Source of the DNA: a virus
Virus record (IMG/VR): IMGVR_UViG_3300031576_000196
Location: 1-35,263 of that record
DNA: 35,263 bases
Reading direction: 5' to 3' (one strand)
A model generated the notes under the pieces. That model did no database searches. It was not told the origin of the DNA and saw nothing but the letters and a program-made list of their open reading frames with translations. A program made the position numbers and the translations under genes. Below are positions 20,369-28,941 of this stretch, piece by piece (positions within the stretch are counted from its first letter, which is position 1; every line of letters starts with the position of its first letter).

Positions 20369-20909
20369 GATTTTGGAATGCCTTTCAAAAGAGCAACTTC
20401 GGGCGCTTCTGCAAGCGGCCAAAGCCTCTCGCCAGCGCGACTGGCTGATGATTCTGGTGGCCTTCTGGCACGGCCTCCGGGCTTCGGAAGTGGTTGGATT
20501 GACGCGGGATGCCATCCAGGACGGGATGCTCACGGTGCGCCGGCTGAAGGGCTCGAAGCGCACCGTACAAGCGCTGGTGAAGCGTGACGATCCCCTACTG
20601 GACGAGGCCAAAGGGCTTCTTGATTACACGTCCCAAATGCACGGCAATCAACTTCTGTTCCCGGTCACTCGAGAACGTTTCTGGCAGCTCGTGCAGCAGC
20701 ACGGCAAGAGCGCCGGCATTCCAAAACGGCTCTCGCATCCGCACATCTTGAAGCACAGCTTCGCCATGCAATTCATTCATTCCATAGGCATTGAGAACGT
20801 GCGGCAGTACCTTGGCCACAAATCCATTTCCTCCACCGGCGCCTACCTGAAAGTCAGCGACGCGGATGCCTCGGCGAGCTTGGAGCGTGCGCTTAAGGGT
20901 TCGGGCTGA
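20367..20909 (+). CDS. Minimal tyrosine recombinase (FimB/integrase-like catalytic domain)
   Basis: 180 aa from the TTG at 20367; TTG at 20373 is the only other close start because TGA at 20358 closes the frame upstream. The first codons overlap the T-run of the terminator. Catalytic residues: Arg38 (HGLRASEV), Lys61/64 (LKGSKRT), His126 and Lys129 in HPHILKHSFA where most members have HxLRH, His151 (YLGHKSISST) and Tyr160 (AYLKV). There is no N-terminal core-binding domain, as in FimB/FimE. Role could be integration, resolution or inversion; the Arg-to-Lys change in box II is unusual and may affect activity. Confidence 0.82.
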   Translation: MILECLSKEQLRALLQAAKASRQRDWLMILVAFWHGLRASEVVGLTRDAIQDGMLTVRRLKGSKRTVQALVKRDDPLLDEAKGLLDYTSQMHGNQLLFPVTRERFWQLVQQHGKSAGIPKRLSHPHILKHSFAMQFIHSIGIENVRQYLGHKSISSTGAYLKVSDADASASLERALKGSG

Positions 20910-20957
20910 TTGAAAAGGTTTGATTGATACAGGACTTTTCTGCCACAAGTGCTGAGG

Positions 20958-21041
20958 ATGACGGCAGACAGATGGCGCGACGAATGGTCCCTGAAGGATG
21001 CGATGCGGCATGAGGAATTTCTAAACCATGCGGGGCGGTAA
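20958..21041 (+). CDS. Possible 27-aa ORF
   Basis: ATG at 20958 to TAA at 21041 encodes MTADRWRDEWSLKDAMRHEE plus FLNHAGR, a protein-like sequence overlapping the terminase small subunit gene by 14 nt. GAGG lies almost against the ATG, so initiation would be weak. Possibly a leader peptide of the late operon. Confidence 0.35.
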   Translation: MTADRWRDEWSLKDAMRHEEFLNHAGR

Positions 21042-21381
21042 GCGTGTCGGCGCGGGTAGACCGCGGCTGCACCCTGAACAACTGACAGCAGCTGTGCCCA
21101 AGCGGACCGCCACGGTCATCCTGGAACTGCGCAAGCGCCCAGATCATGAGAAAGAGTGCCACTGTGAGCTTTGCGAGGGCTGGTTTTGGCTCCATGAGTG
21201 TCCTGACTTGCGCCTGCGCTGGGAAGCACGCAAGCACTACACCGCCTACCGCGACGGCAAACCCGTACAGACTGTGAACCACATCCACGACAAGCCCATT
21301 GACCTGAACGTCTCGCTCTCCCTGGGCGAGCGTATGCGAGTAGCCATGGAGGAAGCAGAGCAGCGTGTCCGCAACCGTTGA
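21028..21381 (+). CDS. Probable terminase small subunit
   Basis: A 117-aa protein, ATG at 21028, directly before the large subunit and overlapping it. It begins MRGGKRVGAGRPRLHPEQL, the basic GGKR.GAGRP start common in phage TerS proteins. A CHCELC motif (residues about 46-51) may bind zinc. The C-terminal helix (LGERMRVAMEEAEQRVRNR) would support oligomerisation. Role: recognition of phage DNA for packaging. The assignment rests on position and N-terminus. Confidence 0.65.
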   Translation: MRGGKRVGAGRPRLHPEQLTAAVPKRTATVILELRKRPDHEKECHCELCEGWFWLHECPDLRLRWEARKHYTAYRDGKPVQTVNHIHDKPIDLNVSLSLGERMRVAMEEAEQRVRNR

Positions 21382-22876
21382 TTGGCCTCTGGCCCTGACT
21401 CGTCGCCTGTACGACTTCCAGCACGACCCGCTGGGCTACGTTTTCTACAACTATCCCTGGGGCACGGGCGAGCTGGTGAACTACCACGGACCGCGCACCT
21501 TCCAGAGGGAAGTGCTGGAGTACATCGGTGCTTGGTTCAAGAATCCTGAAACCAGGGACAAGGTCTGCCGCATCGCCATCGCTTCCGGCCAAGGCCCCGG
21601 CAAGACCACGCTGGGCGCGTGGGTAGCATCGTGGGCCAAAGACACGCTGCTCGATGCCATGGTGCGCGTGACCGCCAACACCGACCGCCAGCTCACCACG
21701 GTGATGCAACCTGAATTTTCGCGCTGGCACCGGCGCGCGCTGAATGCGGATGACTGGCGAGTGCACAGCCAATCCATCAAGGCCGCTGATCCGCAGCATG
21801 AGGATACTTGGCGCCTGGACTTCATGCCCTGGTCGGCCGACAACCCCCAAGCGTTTGCCGGCAAGCACAATGCCGGGCGGCGCATGGTATTCATCATCGA
21901 AGAAGCGAGCGAGGTTTCAGACGAGATTTTCCGCGTGGCCAACGGCGCACTCACCGACGCCAACACGGAAAAGCTCATCCTCATCATCTCCAATCCCACC
22001 AAAAACACCGGCTATTTCTATGAGGCAGTGTTCGGAGCCCAGCGTGACCGTTGGAAGTCCTGGGTGATTGACTCGCGGGATGTCGAAGGCTGCAACATCG
22101 CCGAGATTAACGGCTGGCTGGCCGAGTGCGAAGGGAATGAGGATGCCGATTATTTCCGGGTACGAGCTCGCGGACTTTACCCCAAGGGCGCCAGCGGCCA
22201 GTACATTGACCTGGAAACCATTCGCCAAGCCCAAACCCGGCCAGTTCGCTCCCTCCCTGATGACCCTCTGATAGCTGGCTGTGACTTTGCCTGGGGCGGA
22301 CCCGCAGACAACGTCATCCGCTTCCGCAAAGGCTTTGATGCCCGCTCTGTCCCGCCCGTCCGAGTGAAAGGCGAGTTCACCCGTGACCCGGCAGTGATGC
22401 GGCAGAAAATCGTGGAAGCCCTCACCGGCACCTACAACGGCGAAAAGGTTGCCATGATGTTCTGCGATTCGGCCGGAATTGCCGGGCCGGTGGTCGCCCA
22501 GGTGCGGGCGCTGGGCTTCCAGAACATCCTAGAAGTGAACTTTGGGGCCGACTCCCCCGACCCCAAGGCGGTTTACTGGCGGGACTGCATGTGGATGCGC
22601 CTCCACGACTGGCTGCCCCAAGGGGCGATTGACAAAGACCCTGGCCTGGCGGCGGACCTCGCCAAGCCGCAACTGGTGTTTGACGGGAAACAGCGCATCA
22701 AGCTGGAATCCAAACAACTGATGATGCGCCGGCTGGCGAAGATGGGCATCGAGGCCAGTTCTCCGGATGATGCCGACGCCCTGGCCCTGACGTTTGCCAT
22801 GCCCGTAGCGCCCCAGATTCCCGTGCCTGAGTTTTCCGGCGCCCGGCAGTATGGAGCGGACGCATGGATGGCGTGA
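21365..22876 (+). CDS. Terminase large subunit
   Basis: A 503-aa protein, GTG at 21365. Its N-terminal ATPase has Walker A SGQGPGKTT (about 74-82) and Walker B MVFIIEEAS (174-182) with SNPT as motif III. The C-terminal RNase H-like nuclease has AGCDFAWGG (Asp307), FCDSAG (Asp368) and DDADALAL (about 471-478). Full length for the family. Role: ATP-driven packaging motor and headful or site-specific cutting at the portal. It overlaps TerS upstream and a 66-aa ORF downstream. Confidence 0.93.
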   Translation: MSATVDWPLALTRRLYDFQHDPLGYVFYNYPWGTGELVNYHGPRTFQREVLEYIGAWFKNPETRDKVCRIAIASGQGPGKTTLGAWVASWAKDTLLDAMVRVTANTDRQLTTVMQPEFSRWHRRALNADDWRVHSQSIKAADPQHEDTWRLDFMPWSADNPQAFAGKHNAGRRMVFIIEEASEVSDEIFRVANGALTDANTEKLILIISNPTKNTGYFYEAVFGAQRDRWKSWVIDSRDVEGCNIAEINGWLAECEGNEDADYFRVRARGLYPKGASGQYIDLETIRQAQTRPVRSLPDDPLIAGCDFAWGGPADNVIRFRKGFDARSVPPVRVKGEFTRDPAVMRQKIVEALTGTYNGEKVAMMFCDSAGIAGPVVAQVRALGFQNILEVNFGADSPDPKAVYWRDCMWMRLHDWLPQGAIDKDPGLAADLAKPQLVFDGKQRIKLESKQLMMRRLAKMGIEASSPDDADALALTFAMPVAPQIPVPEFSGARQYGADAWMA

Positions 22877-23064
22877 GCCGCTTCCAGCGCAAAAAGGCGC
22901 AGCGCCGCGCAGCTAAGGCGGGAATCAGGCTGAATCCTTATCGCTATGACACTTGGCCAGCCGCGAAAGTCAGACCCGCGAAACCTGTGCAACCCAGCCT
23001 GTTAATGCTCCCGACTTTGCAGCAGGTGCAAACTGCCGAACGCTCCCGACTCCGTCATGCCTGA
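22864..23064 (+). CDS. Small basic protein, function unknown
   Basis: A 66-aa protein, ATG at 22864, overlapping the end of TerL by 13 nt and the portal start by 8 nt. It is very basic (SRFQRKKAQRRAAKAGIRLN) with a Pro-rich second half. Its conserved place between terminase and portal suggests a packaging accessory or DNA-binding role; not recognised. Confidence 0.6.
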   Translation: MDGVSRFQRKKAQRRAAKAGIRLNPYRYDTWPAAKVRPAKPVQPSLLMLPTLQQVQTAERSRLRHA

Positions 23065-25108
23065 AGAAACCGACGAACAGAACCCGAAGAACGCTGACGA
23101 CTTCATGGCCACGGCGCGCGCCCGCTTTGACCAGGACGTTTCCGAGGAGCAGTCCATTCGGAATGAAGCTGAGATTGACGTGCGCTTTGAGGCTGGTGAC
23201 CAGTGGGATGAGAAGGTGCGCCAAGACCGCATAACTGCCGGGCGTCCGGTGATGACCTTCAACCGCTCGCACACCTTTGTGCAGCAGGTTTCCAACGAAG
23301 CCCGGCAGAACCGCAGCCAGGTCAAGTTCATCCCCTCCGAAGATGGCGACAAGGACACGGCGGAAGTCTATGAAGGTTTGGCCCGGCACATCCAGTACAA
23401 CTCGCAAGCCCGCATTGCCTTTGAAACCGCCATGGAATGTGCGGCGGGCGGGAGTTTCGGCTTCTTCCGCTACCTGCCGGAATATTGCAGTGAGGAGAAC
23501 TCCGACCAGGAAATCAAGGTCGTCCCGGTCTTCAATCCCTTCGCGATCTACGGCGTCCTGTTTCCCGCGTGCTTGAACATCGAACCGCGGCATGCCTTCG
23601 TGGTCGAGTACCTGACCAAAGAGGAGTACAAGCTCCAATATCCCGATTCGGATATGGCTTCGCTGGACTGGGACGAAGCCCAGGCGACCTGCGGCGATTG
23701 GGTGGGAGACAAAGTCCGCATCGCAGAGTATTGGGTGCTGGAAGAAACCCCGCAACCCGGACGCAAGCCGAAACGCTCGGTGAAGTTCTACAAGATCAAC
23801 GGCGTGGAAGTTCTGGAAGAAACCACCTGGCTGGGCCGCTGCATTCCGATTTTCCCAGTACTCGGCAAGCTGCGGTTTGTGGATGGAGCCCCGCAACTGT
23901 TCTCCGTGATCCGGTTCCAGCGCGATGCTCAAAGATTGGTGAATGTTTACAAGACGCGCATCGGGGAGATCATGATGACCCAGCCCATTCAGCCCTACTT
24001 GGTCCCCAAGGGCTCCATTTCTCCCCAGGACAGGGTGCTCTGGGAGCGCATGAACCTGGAGCTGCGCTCCTTTCTGGAATACAACGTGGTGGATGCCGCA
24101 GGGAAACCTGTTCCGCCGCCCATCCGCCAGGTCTTTGAGCCGCCAATTGCCGCGCTGAGTGCTGCCGCCTTGCAGGAAATTGACGACATGAAGGCCACGG
24201 CCGGCATTTATGACGCCTCGTTGGGCCAACGCTCGAATGAAACCTCTGGCCGCGCCATCCAGAAACGGGAGCAGCAGGCGTCGCTCACGAATCTGCACTT
24301 TTTGGACAACCTGGACCGCACGCAGCAGAAGGCCGGCGCGGAACTTGCCTACGTCATCCCCAAGTATTACGACACCCCGCGCATGGTGCGCATTCTGGGC
24401 GAGGACGAAGCCTCGAAGATCGTCCGCATCAACCAGCCCTTCCAGGAGCAGGGCAAAGAGAAGTTCTACCACGTCGGCGGCAACCTCAAAGTGGGTGGCA
24501 AGCAGCGGAATATCGGCAAATATGACGTGGTGGTGACCATGGGCCGGGCCTTCTCCAGCAAGCGCATGGAATCATTTGACATGATGGCCCAAGTGCTCAT
24601 GGGCAGTCCTGACATCCTGCCCATGATTGGCGACATCTTCTTCCGAAACTCCGACTTGGCGGGTGCTGATCAACTTGCCGAACGCTTCAAGAAGATGCTG
24701 CCTCCGAACTTGCAAGACCAGCCCGAAGGCCAGCAGCCGGTCCCGCCGGAGATCGCGCAGAAGCTGGCGGCCCTGATGCAGCAGCATGAGGCGCTTACCC
24801 AAGCCCTCAATGACGCGAACCAGAAGCTGGAGAGCAAGCTGCCCGAGCTCGAAAGCAAAGAGCGCATGGAGACCGCGCGCCTGCTGCTGGAGACGCAGAA
24901 GCTGGAACTGGAAAAGCAGAAACTGCTGCTGGAATCCGCGAAAATTGACTCTGCCGATGCGCTGAAAGCCGCACAAATCGAGTCCACGGAAGCCATTGCC
25001 GTGCTGAAAGCGGACATCGAGGCCATCAAGGCCGGAATGCAGTTCGAGGCCGCCGAGGCCGCCCGCCAAGCCCAGCAAGGCGCCGAGGCCATCCAAGCCG
25101 GCAACTAG
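23057..25108 (+). CDS. Portal protein, P22 type
   Basis: A 683-aa protein, ATG at 23057. RARFDQDVSEEQSIRNEAEI, then FEAGDQWDEKVR, RPVMTFNRSHTFVQQVSNE and QNRSQVKFIP are typical of the P22-like portal N-terminus. The middle carries IAEYWVLEETP and the clip/stem region, then DDMKATAGIYDASLGQRSNE. The C-terminus is a long coiled-coil barrel helix (residues about 590-680, METARLLLETQKLELEKQKL). Role: dodecameric portal vertex for packaging and tail attachment. A terminator follows at 25134. Confidence 0.92.
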   Translation: MPEETDEQNPKNADDFMATARARFDQDVSEEQSIRNEAEIDVRFEAGDQWDEKVRQDRITAGRPVMTFNRSHTFVQQVSNEARQNRSQVKFIPSEDGDKDTAEVYEGLARHIQYNSQARIAFETAMECAAGGSFGFFRYLPEYCSEENSDQEIKVVPVFNPFAIYGVLFPACLNIEPRHAFVVEYLTKEEYKLQYPDSDMASLDWDEAQATCGDWVGDKVRIAEYWVLEETPQPGRKPKRSVKFYKINGVEVLEETTWLGRCIPIFPVLGKLRFVDGAPQLFSVIRFQRDAQRLVNVYKTRIGEIMMTQPIQPYLVPKGSISPQDRVLWERMNLELRSFLEYNVVDAAGKPVPPPIRQVFEPPIAALSAAALQEIDDMKATAGIYDASLGQRSNETSGRAIQKREQQASLTNLHFLDNLDRTQQKAGAELAYVIPKYYDTPRMVRILGEDEASKIVRINQPFQEQGKEKFYHVGGNLKVGGKQRNIGKYDVVVTMGRAFSSKRMESFDMMAQVLMGSPDILPMIGDIFFRNSDLAGADQLAERFKKMLPPNLQDQPEGQQPVPPEIAQKLAALMQQHEALTQALNDANQKLESKLPELESKERMETARLLLETQKLELEKQKLLLESAKIDSADALKAAQIESTEAIAVLKADIEAIKAGMQFEAAEAARQAQQGAEAIQAGN

Positions 25109-25133
25109 CCCACAAGTTTTTTAGCGAGGAGCG

Positions 25134-25163
25134 AACCGTCCCTGCTGTAAGGGGCGGTTTTTT
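25134..25163 (+). terminator. Intrinsic terminator between portal and scaffold genes
   Basis: AACCGTCCC and GGGGCGGTT form a 9-bp stem with one G-U pair and an 8-nt loop, followed by a T-run ending at 25163. It is well formed yet lies inside the head gene cluster, so it should set gene dosage by partial termination or by processive antitermination. Confidence 0.8.
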
Positions 25164-25222
25164 CTGCGCGATTTCGCCCTAGCGGGAGGCGAAAAACCCC
25201 GCGTACATCCACGGAGAACCCG

Positions 25223-26146
25223 ATGCCCGAAGACACGCAGGACATTCAAGTTCAAGACCCAGCCGAGTCCGCCTCCAGCGCCGAAGAGCAAGCCGCAGAG
25301 CTGCAGGACAAAATCGCCGCCGGTTCGGAACCGGCGAAAGCAGGCGAGTCAGACCAGCAGGAGGAGGAGAAGAAAGGCCGCCTCCAGCGCCGCTTCGACA
25401 CCCTCACCGCGCGCGCCAAGCAAGCCGAAGCTCGGGCTCAAGAAGCCGAGCGGAAACTTGCCGAGCGCCAAGCGGCCGAGTCGGTGAAGCCGGCGGAAAC
25501 CCGCACCAAACCCAAACCGGGCGACCTCGACAAGAACGGCCAGTCCAAATATGCCACCTATGAGGACTTTGTCGAAGACCTCGCAGACTGGCGAGCAGAT
25601 CAGAGAACCGCAGCCCTGAGAGCCGAACTTCAGCAGGCGGAAAGCACCCGCAAAGCCCAAACGGAAACCCAGACCATGCAAGCGGCCTGGCAGGAACGAG
25701 TAGAAGCGGCGCGCGAACAGCACACCGACTTCGACAACCTTGCCTTTGCCGAGGATTCCCCGGTCCGGCTCATTCCCGAAGGCTCGGCAATGGATGCCTA
25801 CATCCTGCGTGCTCCCAACGGCGCGGAACTGCTCTATCACCTGGCCGAGAACGAGGACGAAATCACCCGCATTGTGGCTTTGGGACCGTTCGAGCAGGTC
25901 GCCGAACTGGTCAAGCTGGAACTGAAACTCGCGCCCCCGGAATCCGCGGGTGAAGGCGAAGAGGGCGGGGAGAAACCCGCCAAGCCCGCCATCCCCATCA
26001 GCAAGGCTCCCACTCCCCCCAACCCGGTCAGACGACCGGCGGGCACTAGCAAAGCGTTCAACCCCATGGATTCAGCAACGTGGACGGATCACGAAGATTA
26101 CGTCCGCAAAATGGAAGCCTGGGAGAAACGCAATGGGGGACGGTGA
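25223..26146 (+). CDS. Scaffolding protein
   Basis: A 307-aa protein, ATG at 25223. It is highly charged and helical: an acidic disordered start, a coiled coil (RLQRRFDTLTARAKQAEARA), a conserved YEDFVEDLADWRADQ element, a FDNLAFAEDSPVRLIPEGSA domain, a Pro-rich linker and a C-terminal DSATWTDHEDYVRKMEAWEK segment likely to bind coat protein. Placed between portal and coat as in P22-like phages. Role: transient internal scaffold for procapsid assembly. Confidence 0.88.
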   Translation: MPEDTQDIQVQDPAESASSAEEQAAELQDKIAAGSEPAKAGESDQQEEEKKGRLQRRFDTLTARAKQAEARAQEAERKLAERQAAESVKPAETRTKPKPGDLDKNGQSKYATYEDFVEDLADWRADQRTAALRAELQQAESTRKAQTETQTMQAAWQERVEAAREQHTDFDNLAFAEDSPVRLIPEGSAMDAYILRAPNGAELLYHLAENEDEITRIVALGPFEQVAELVKLELKLAPPESAGEGEEGGEKPAKPAIPISKAPTPPNPVRRPAGTSKAFNPMDSATWTDHEDYVRKMEAWEKRNGGR

Positions 26147-26177
26147 GTCAATCGCGCCAAAGGAGCGCAAATAATCA

Positions 26178-27392
26178 GTGGCTAACACCATCAACACTCT
26201 CACCTTCATTGCAGAGGAGATGCTGCGTGAGTTTGAGAACAATTTGCAGTTTGTGAACAACCTGGATGGAGAAGATTTCACCTCCCGTTTCACCCAATCC
26301 CCCAAGGCCGGTGAAACCTTCAAGATCCGCAAACAAGTGCTGTACTCCGGCCGCACCGGTGAAACCTACACGGCGGAGGACTACACCGAGCGCACTGTGG
26401 ATGTCACCGTGCAACTCACGGATGGCATTGACATCACGCTCACCAACCGCGAATTGATGTTCCAAATCGACCGGCTGAAGGAAAAGGTAATCAATCCTGC
26501 AGCCAAAATGCTGGCCTCAATCGTGGACACCAAGGCCCTGGAGATCGCCACTCGCGCGGTTTTCAATGCCGTGGGCACGCCGGGAACGATTCCGGCGTCG
26601 CTCAAAACCTACAACGAGGCGCGCGCCAAGATGGCTTGGCAGGCCGTTCCCCAAGACGGACACGCGCTGCTCATTACCCCCGATATGCACGTGGAGGCGG
26701 TGGATGCTGGGAAGGCGCTGTTCAACCCCACCGCTGCCATCGGAGAGCAGTACAAGGATGGCGTAATCGGCCGTCATGCGGGCGCCAAGGTGTATGAAAT
26801 CCAGAACCCCTACACCCACACCGTAGGGCCGCTGGGAGGCGCTCCGCTGGTCAATGGGGCCGCGCAGAGCGGCGCCAACTTGATCACCGATGCCTGGACT
26901 GCGGCGGCTGCCGCACGCCTCAAGAAGAGTGACATTTTCACCGTCGCCAACGTCAATGCAGTGAACCCGTTCACGAAGAAGAGCGTGGGGAAACTGTTGC
27001 AGTTTGTGGCCACGGCGGATGTCAGTTCGGATGGTGCGGGCAATGCAACCATCCCCATCGCACCCTCCATCGTGCTCACTGGGCCGTACAAGAATGTGGA
27101 TGTTGGCCCAGCCGACAACGCCGCATTGACGATCTTGGGAGCGGCCAACACGGTCAGTCCGCAGGGACTCCGCTTCCAGCGCGACTCTTTCATCTTCGGC
27201 GTCTGCAAGCAGCCGGAGCCAGGGGGCGTGGAATTCGCCAAAGTGGTGACGAGCAGCAGGAGTGGGATCAGCCTGCGCTTCATCCGCGACTGGGACACGC
27301 CGAACAACAAGCAACTCAACCGCTTTGACGTGGTCTGGGCGATTTCGGAGAAGGGTGCATTCCCCGAGTGGGCCTGCCGCGTTGCCAGCTAA
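26178..27392 (+). CDS. Major capsid protein, P22 coat type (HK97 fold)
   Basis: A 404-aa protein, GTG at 26178. It begins ANTINTLTFIAEEMLREFEN, as P22-like coat proteins do, with FVNNLDGEDFTSRFTQSPKA, a DITLTNRELMFQIDRLKEKV element and ALLITPDMHVEAVDAGKALF. A beta-rich inserted region is seen around 250-320 and the C-terminus is NRFDVVWAISEKGAFPEWAC. Expected role: icosahedral shell subunit with the HK97 fold. A strong terminator follows, as is common after coat genes. Confidence 0.92.
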   Translation: MANTINTLTFIAEEMLREFENNLQFVNNLDGEDFTSRFTQSPKAGETFKIRKQVLYSGRTGETYTAEDYTERTVDVTVQLTDGIDITLTNRELMFQIDRLKEKVINPAAKMLASIVDTKALEIATRAVFNAVGTPGTIPASLKTYNEARAKMAWQAVPQDGHALLITPDMHVEAVDAGKALFNPTAAIGEQYKDGVIGRHAGAKVYEIQNPYTHTVGPLGGAPLVNGAAQSGANLITDAWTAAAAARLKKSDIFTVANVNAVNPFTKKSVGKLLQFVATADVSSDGAGNATIPIAPSIVLTGPYKNVDVGPADNAALTILGAANTVSPQGLRFQRDSFIFGVCKQPEPGGVEFAKVVTSSRSGISLRFIRDWDTPNNKQLNRFDVVWAISEKGAFPEWACRVAS

Positions 27393-27406
27393 CGCTGCAA
27401 ACTGAA

Positions 27407-27446
27407 GCGGCGGATTGGCATTTACTCAGTCCGCCGCATCTTTTTT
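27407..27446 (+). terminator. Intrinsic terminator after the coat gene
   Basis: GCGGCGGA (27407-27414) and TCCGCCGC (27430-27437) form a perfect 8-bp stem with a 15-nt loop; ATC and TTTTTT follow. Placed 14 nt after the coat stop. Confidence 0.82.
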
Positions 27447-27470
27447 CGCTTTTAGGAGGAGCAAGAACTC

Positions 27471-28004
27471 ATGAAACGGACAATCGCCGTAGCAGCAGTC
27501 TTGGCCCTGTGCGCGCTTCTGGTCTATGCGCAGCAGCAGGCGCTGGTCTCAAAGGATGCCGCAAGCATGACCAACTCCGGCGCGGCGGCCGGCGAGGGCG
27601 TTCACCTGCGGGCTGACCCGGAAGGCCGCCTGTTCGTCCGCACACATCACCCCAACCGCATTTCCTGTGTGGTCGCGGTTTCGACTGCAATCACCGTGCA
27701 AGCGGTAGGTGGGAGCTGTGCCGCGCCCGGCAGCGGCCTTTCCATCTACGTAACTGATGCCAAATTCGGAACCAGCGCCGCCGCAGGCGTGGCCGCAGAC
27801 TCGTTTCCCACCCTGAAGTATGGCACCGGGGGCACATGCGGCTCTGGCACCACCGTTTTCTGGCAGGCGCTCATCGCTGCGAACACAACCTTGGAATCTA
27901 GCTACTTCCAACCTATCAAGATCCCCGCAAACAATGAGTTGTGCTGGATCATGACCACCGCCGGAAGCAAGGTGGTCGAAATCCGGGGCTATATCGCCCC
28001 CTAG
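27471..28004 (+). CDS. Signal-peptide-bearing virion-associated protein
   Basis: A 177-aa protein, ATG at 27471 with a strong AGGAGGA upstream. Residues 1-20 (IAVAAVLALCALLVYA) are a Sec signal. The remainder is beta-rich with cysteines (NRISCVVAV, GGSCAAPG, TCGSGTTVF, NELCWIMTT). The final strand NELCWIMTTAGSKVVEIRGY parallels the end of the protein at position 2-778, so the two may share a fold used for capsid decoration or host binding. A signal peptide immediately behind the coat gene is unusual. Confidence 0.65.
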   Translation: MKRTIAVAAVLALCALLVYAQQQALVSKDAASMTNSGAAAGEGVHLRADPEGRLFVRTHHPNRISCVVAVSTAITVQAVGGSCAAPGSGLSIYVTDAKFGTSAAAGVAADSFPTLKYGTGGTCGSGTTVFWQALIAANTTLESSYFQPIKIPANNELCWIMTTAGSKVVEIRGYIAP

Positions 28005-28039
28005 GGCTATATCGCCGCTTTGAAAGGGAGGATCTCGAT

Positions 28040-28801
28040 TTGCCGGTCATTGCCTCACCCTACGAGCTCTACCAGCACACCACCACGGGAAAGAAGCTGA
28101 TTCACCACGCGCTGCGGCTGCTGGGCGCGATTGGACAAGGCGAGGAACTCGAACCTGCCCAGATCGCGGACGGCCTCGAAGCCCTCAACAAGATGCTGGA
28201 TACGTGGAACACGGAGGACTTCTGGCTTTATGCGGTCGAACGCCGGGGCTTTGTCCTGATCGTCGGGACCCAGGACTATACCATCGGGCCGTCTGGTTCC
28301 CTGGACATGCCCCGCCCCACTTTCCTGGTGCAAGGCATGTGCTTCCTGGAAGACGTGAGCCAGTCGCCGAGCGTGGAGTATGAACTGAAGGTGTATGACA
28401 ATGCGGCGGAGTGGGGAAGGGAAATGCAAAAGGGTTCGGCGGCGGCCCAGCCTTATGCCCTGTACTACGCCTCGGATTTCCCTTTGGGAACCATCAGCTT
28501 ATATCCGAAACCCGATGCGGCCGACAATCTGGTGCTCTACGTCCCTGTGCAACTCGCGCAACTGAGCTCGGCTGTACAAAACGTGCTGCTGCCTCCTGGC
28601 TACGCGGAGGCCATTGGTTTCAACTTGGCGCTGCGATTGGGGCCAGAGTATGACCGCGCACCCTCGGCCTACGTGATCGCTCAAGCCCTGGAAGGGAAAT
28701 CGGCCATCAAGATGCGGAACATCCAGCCTTCCCTGATGCGCTGCGATGAGGCCCTCCTCGGGCCGGGCGTGTTCGACATTCTGACCGGCAGGTATCGCTG
28801 A
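28040..28801 (+). CDS. Tail accessory factor, P22 gp4-like
   Basis: 253 aa from the TTG at 28040, chosen because GGGAGG lies 8 nt upstream; the longer open frame to 27941 overlaps the previous gene. It contains LGAIGQGEELEPAQIADGLE and ALNKMLDTWNTEDFWLYAVE, the helical start typical of gp4-like proteins, then beta-rich segments and GYAEAIGFNLALRLGPEY. Role in P22: binds under the portal and closes the packaged head before gp10 is added. Confidence 0.75.
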   Translation: MPVIASPYELYQHTTTGKKLIHHALRLLGAIGQGEELEPAQIADGLEALNKMLDTWNTEDFWLYAVERRGFVLIVGTQDYTIGPSGSLDMPRPTFLVQGMCFLEDVSQSPSVEYELKVYDNAAEWGREMQKGSAAAQPYALYYASDFPLGTISLYPKPDAADNLVLYVPVQLAQLSSAVQNVLLPPGYAEAIGFNLALRLGPEYDRAPSAYVIAQALEGKSAIKMRNIQPSLMRCDEALLGPGVFDILTGRYR

Positions 28802-28941
28802 TGCCCTTTAAGAAGGTGGGCAAAAACCAATACGCTTCACCCTCCGGGAAGCGCTTCACCAGCGCCCAGGTGCGAATGTACTACGCCACGGAGGGATTCA
28901 GCCGTAAGCCGAAGGCGAAGAGACCGAAGCAACGGGTTTGA
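28801..28941 (+). CDS. Small basic protein (46 aa)
   Basis: ATG at 28801 overlaps the gp4-like stop (TGATG). The sequence FKKVGKNQYASPSGKRFTSA, then QVRMYYATEGFSRKPKAKR, is basic with Tyr and Phe, of a type often seen as tiny ORFs between tail genes. Its 3' end overlaps a convergent minus-strand gene by 44 nt. Confidence 0.65.
   Translation: MPFKKVGKNQYASPSGKRFTSAQVRMYYATEGFSRKPKAKRPKQRV

Noticed and set aside
22970-24472. 500-aa minus-strand ORF opposite the portal gene
   Set aside because: It is antisense to a clear portal gene; composition (His, Gly, Arg-rich, no motifs) is that of a GC-rich shadow frame.
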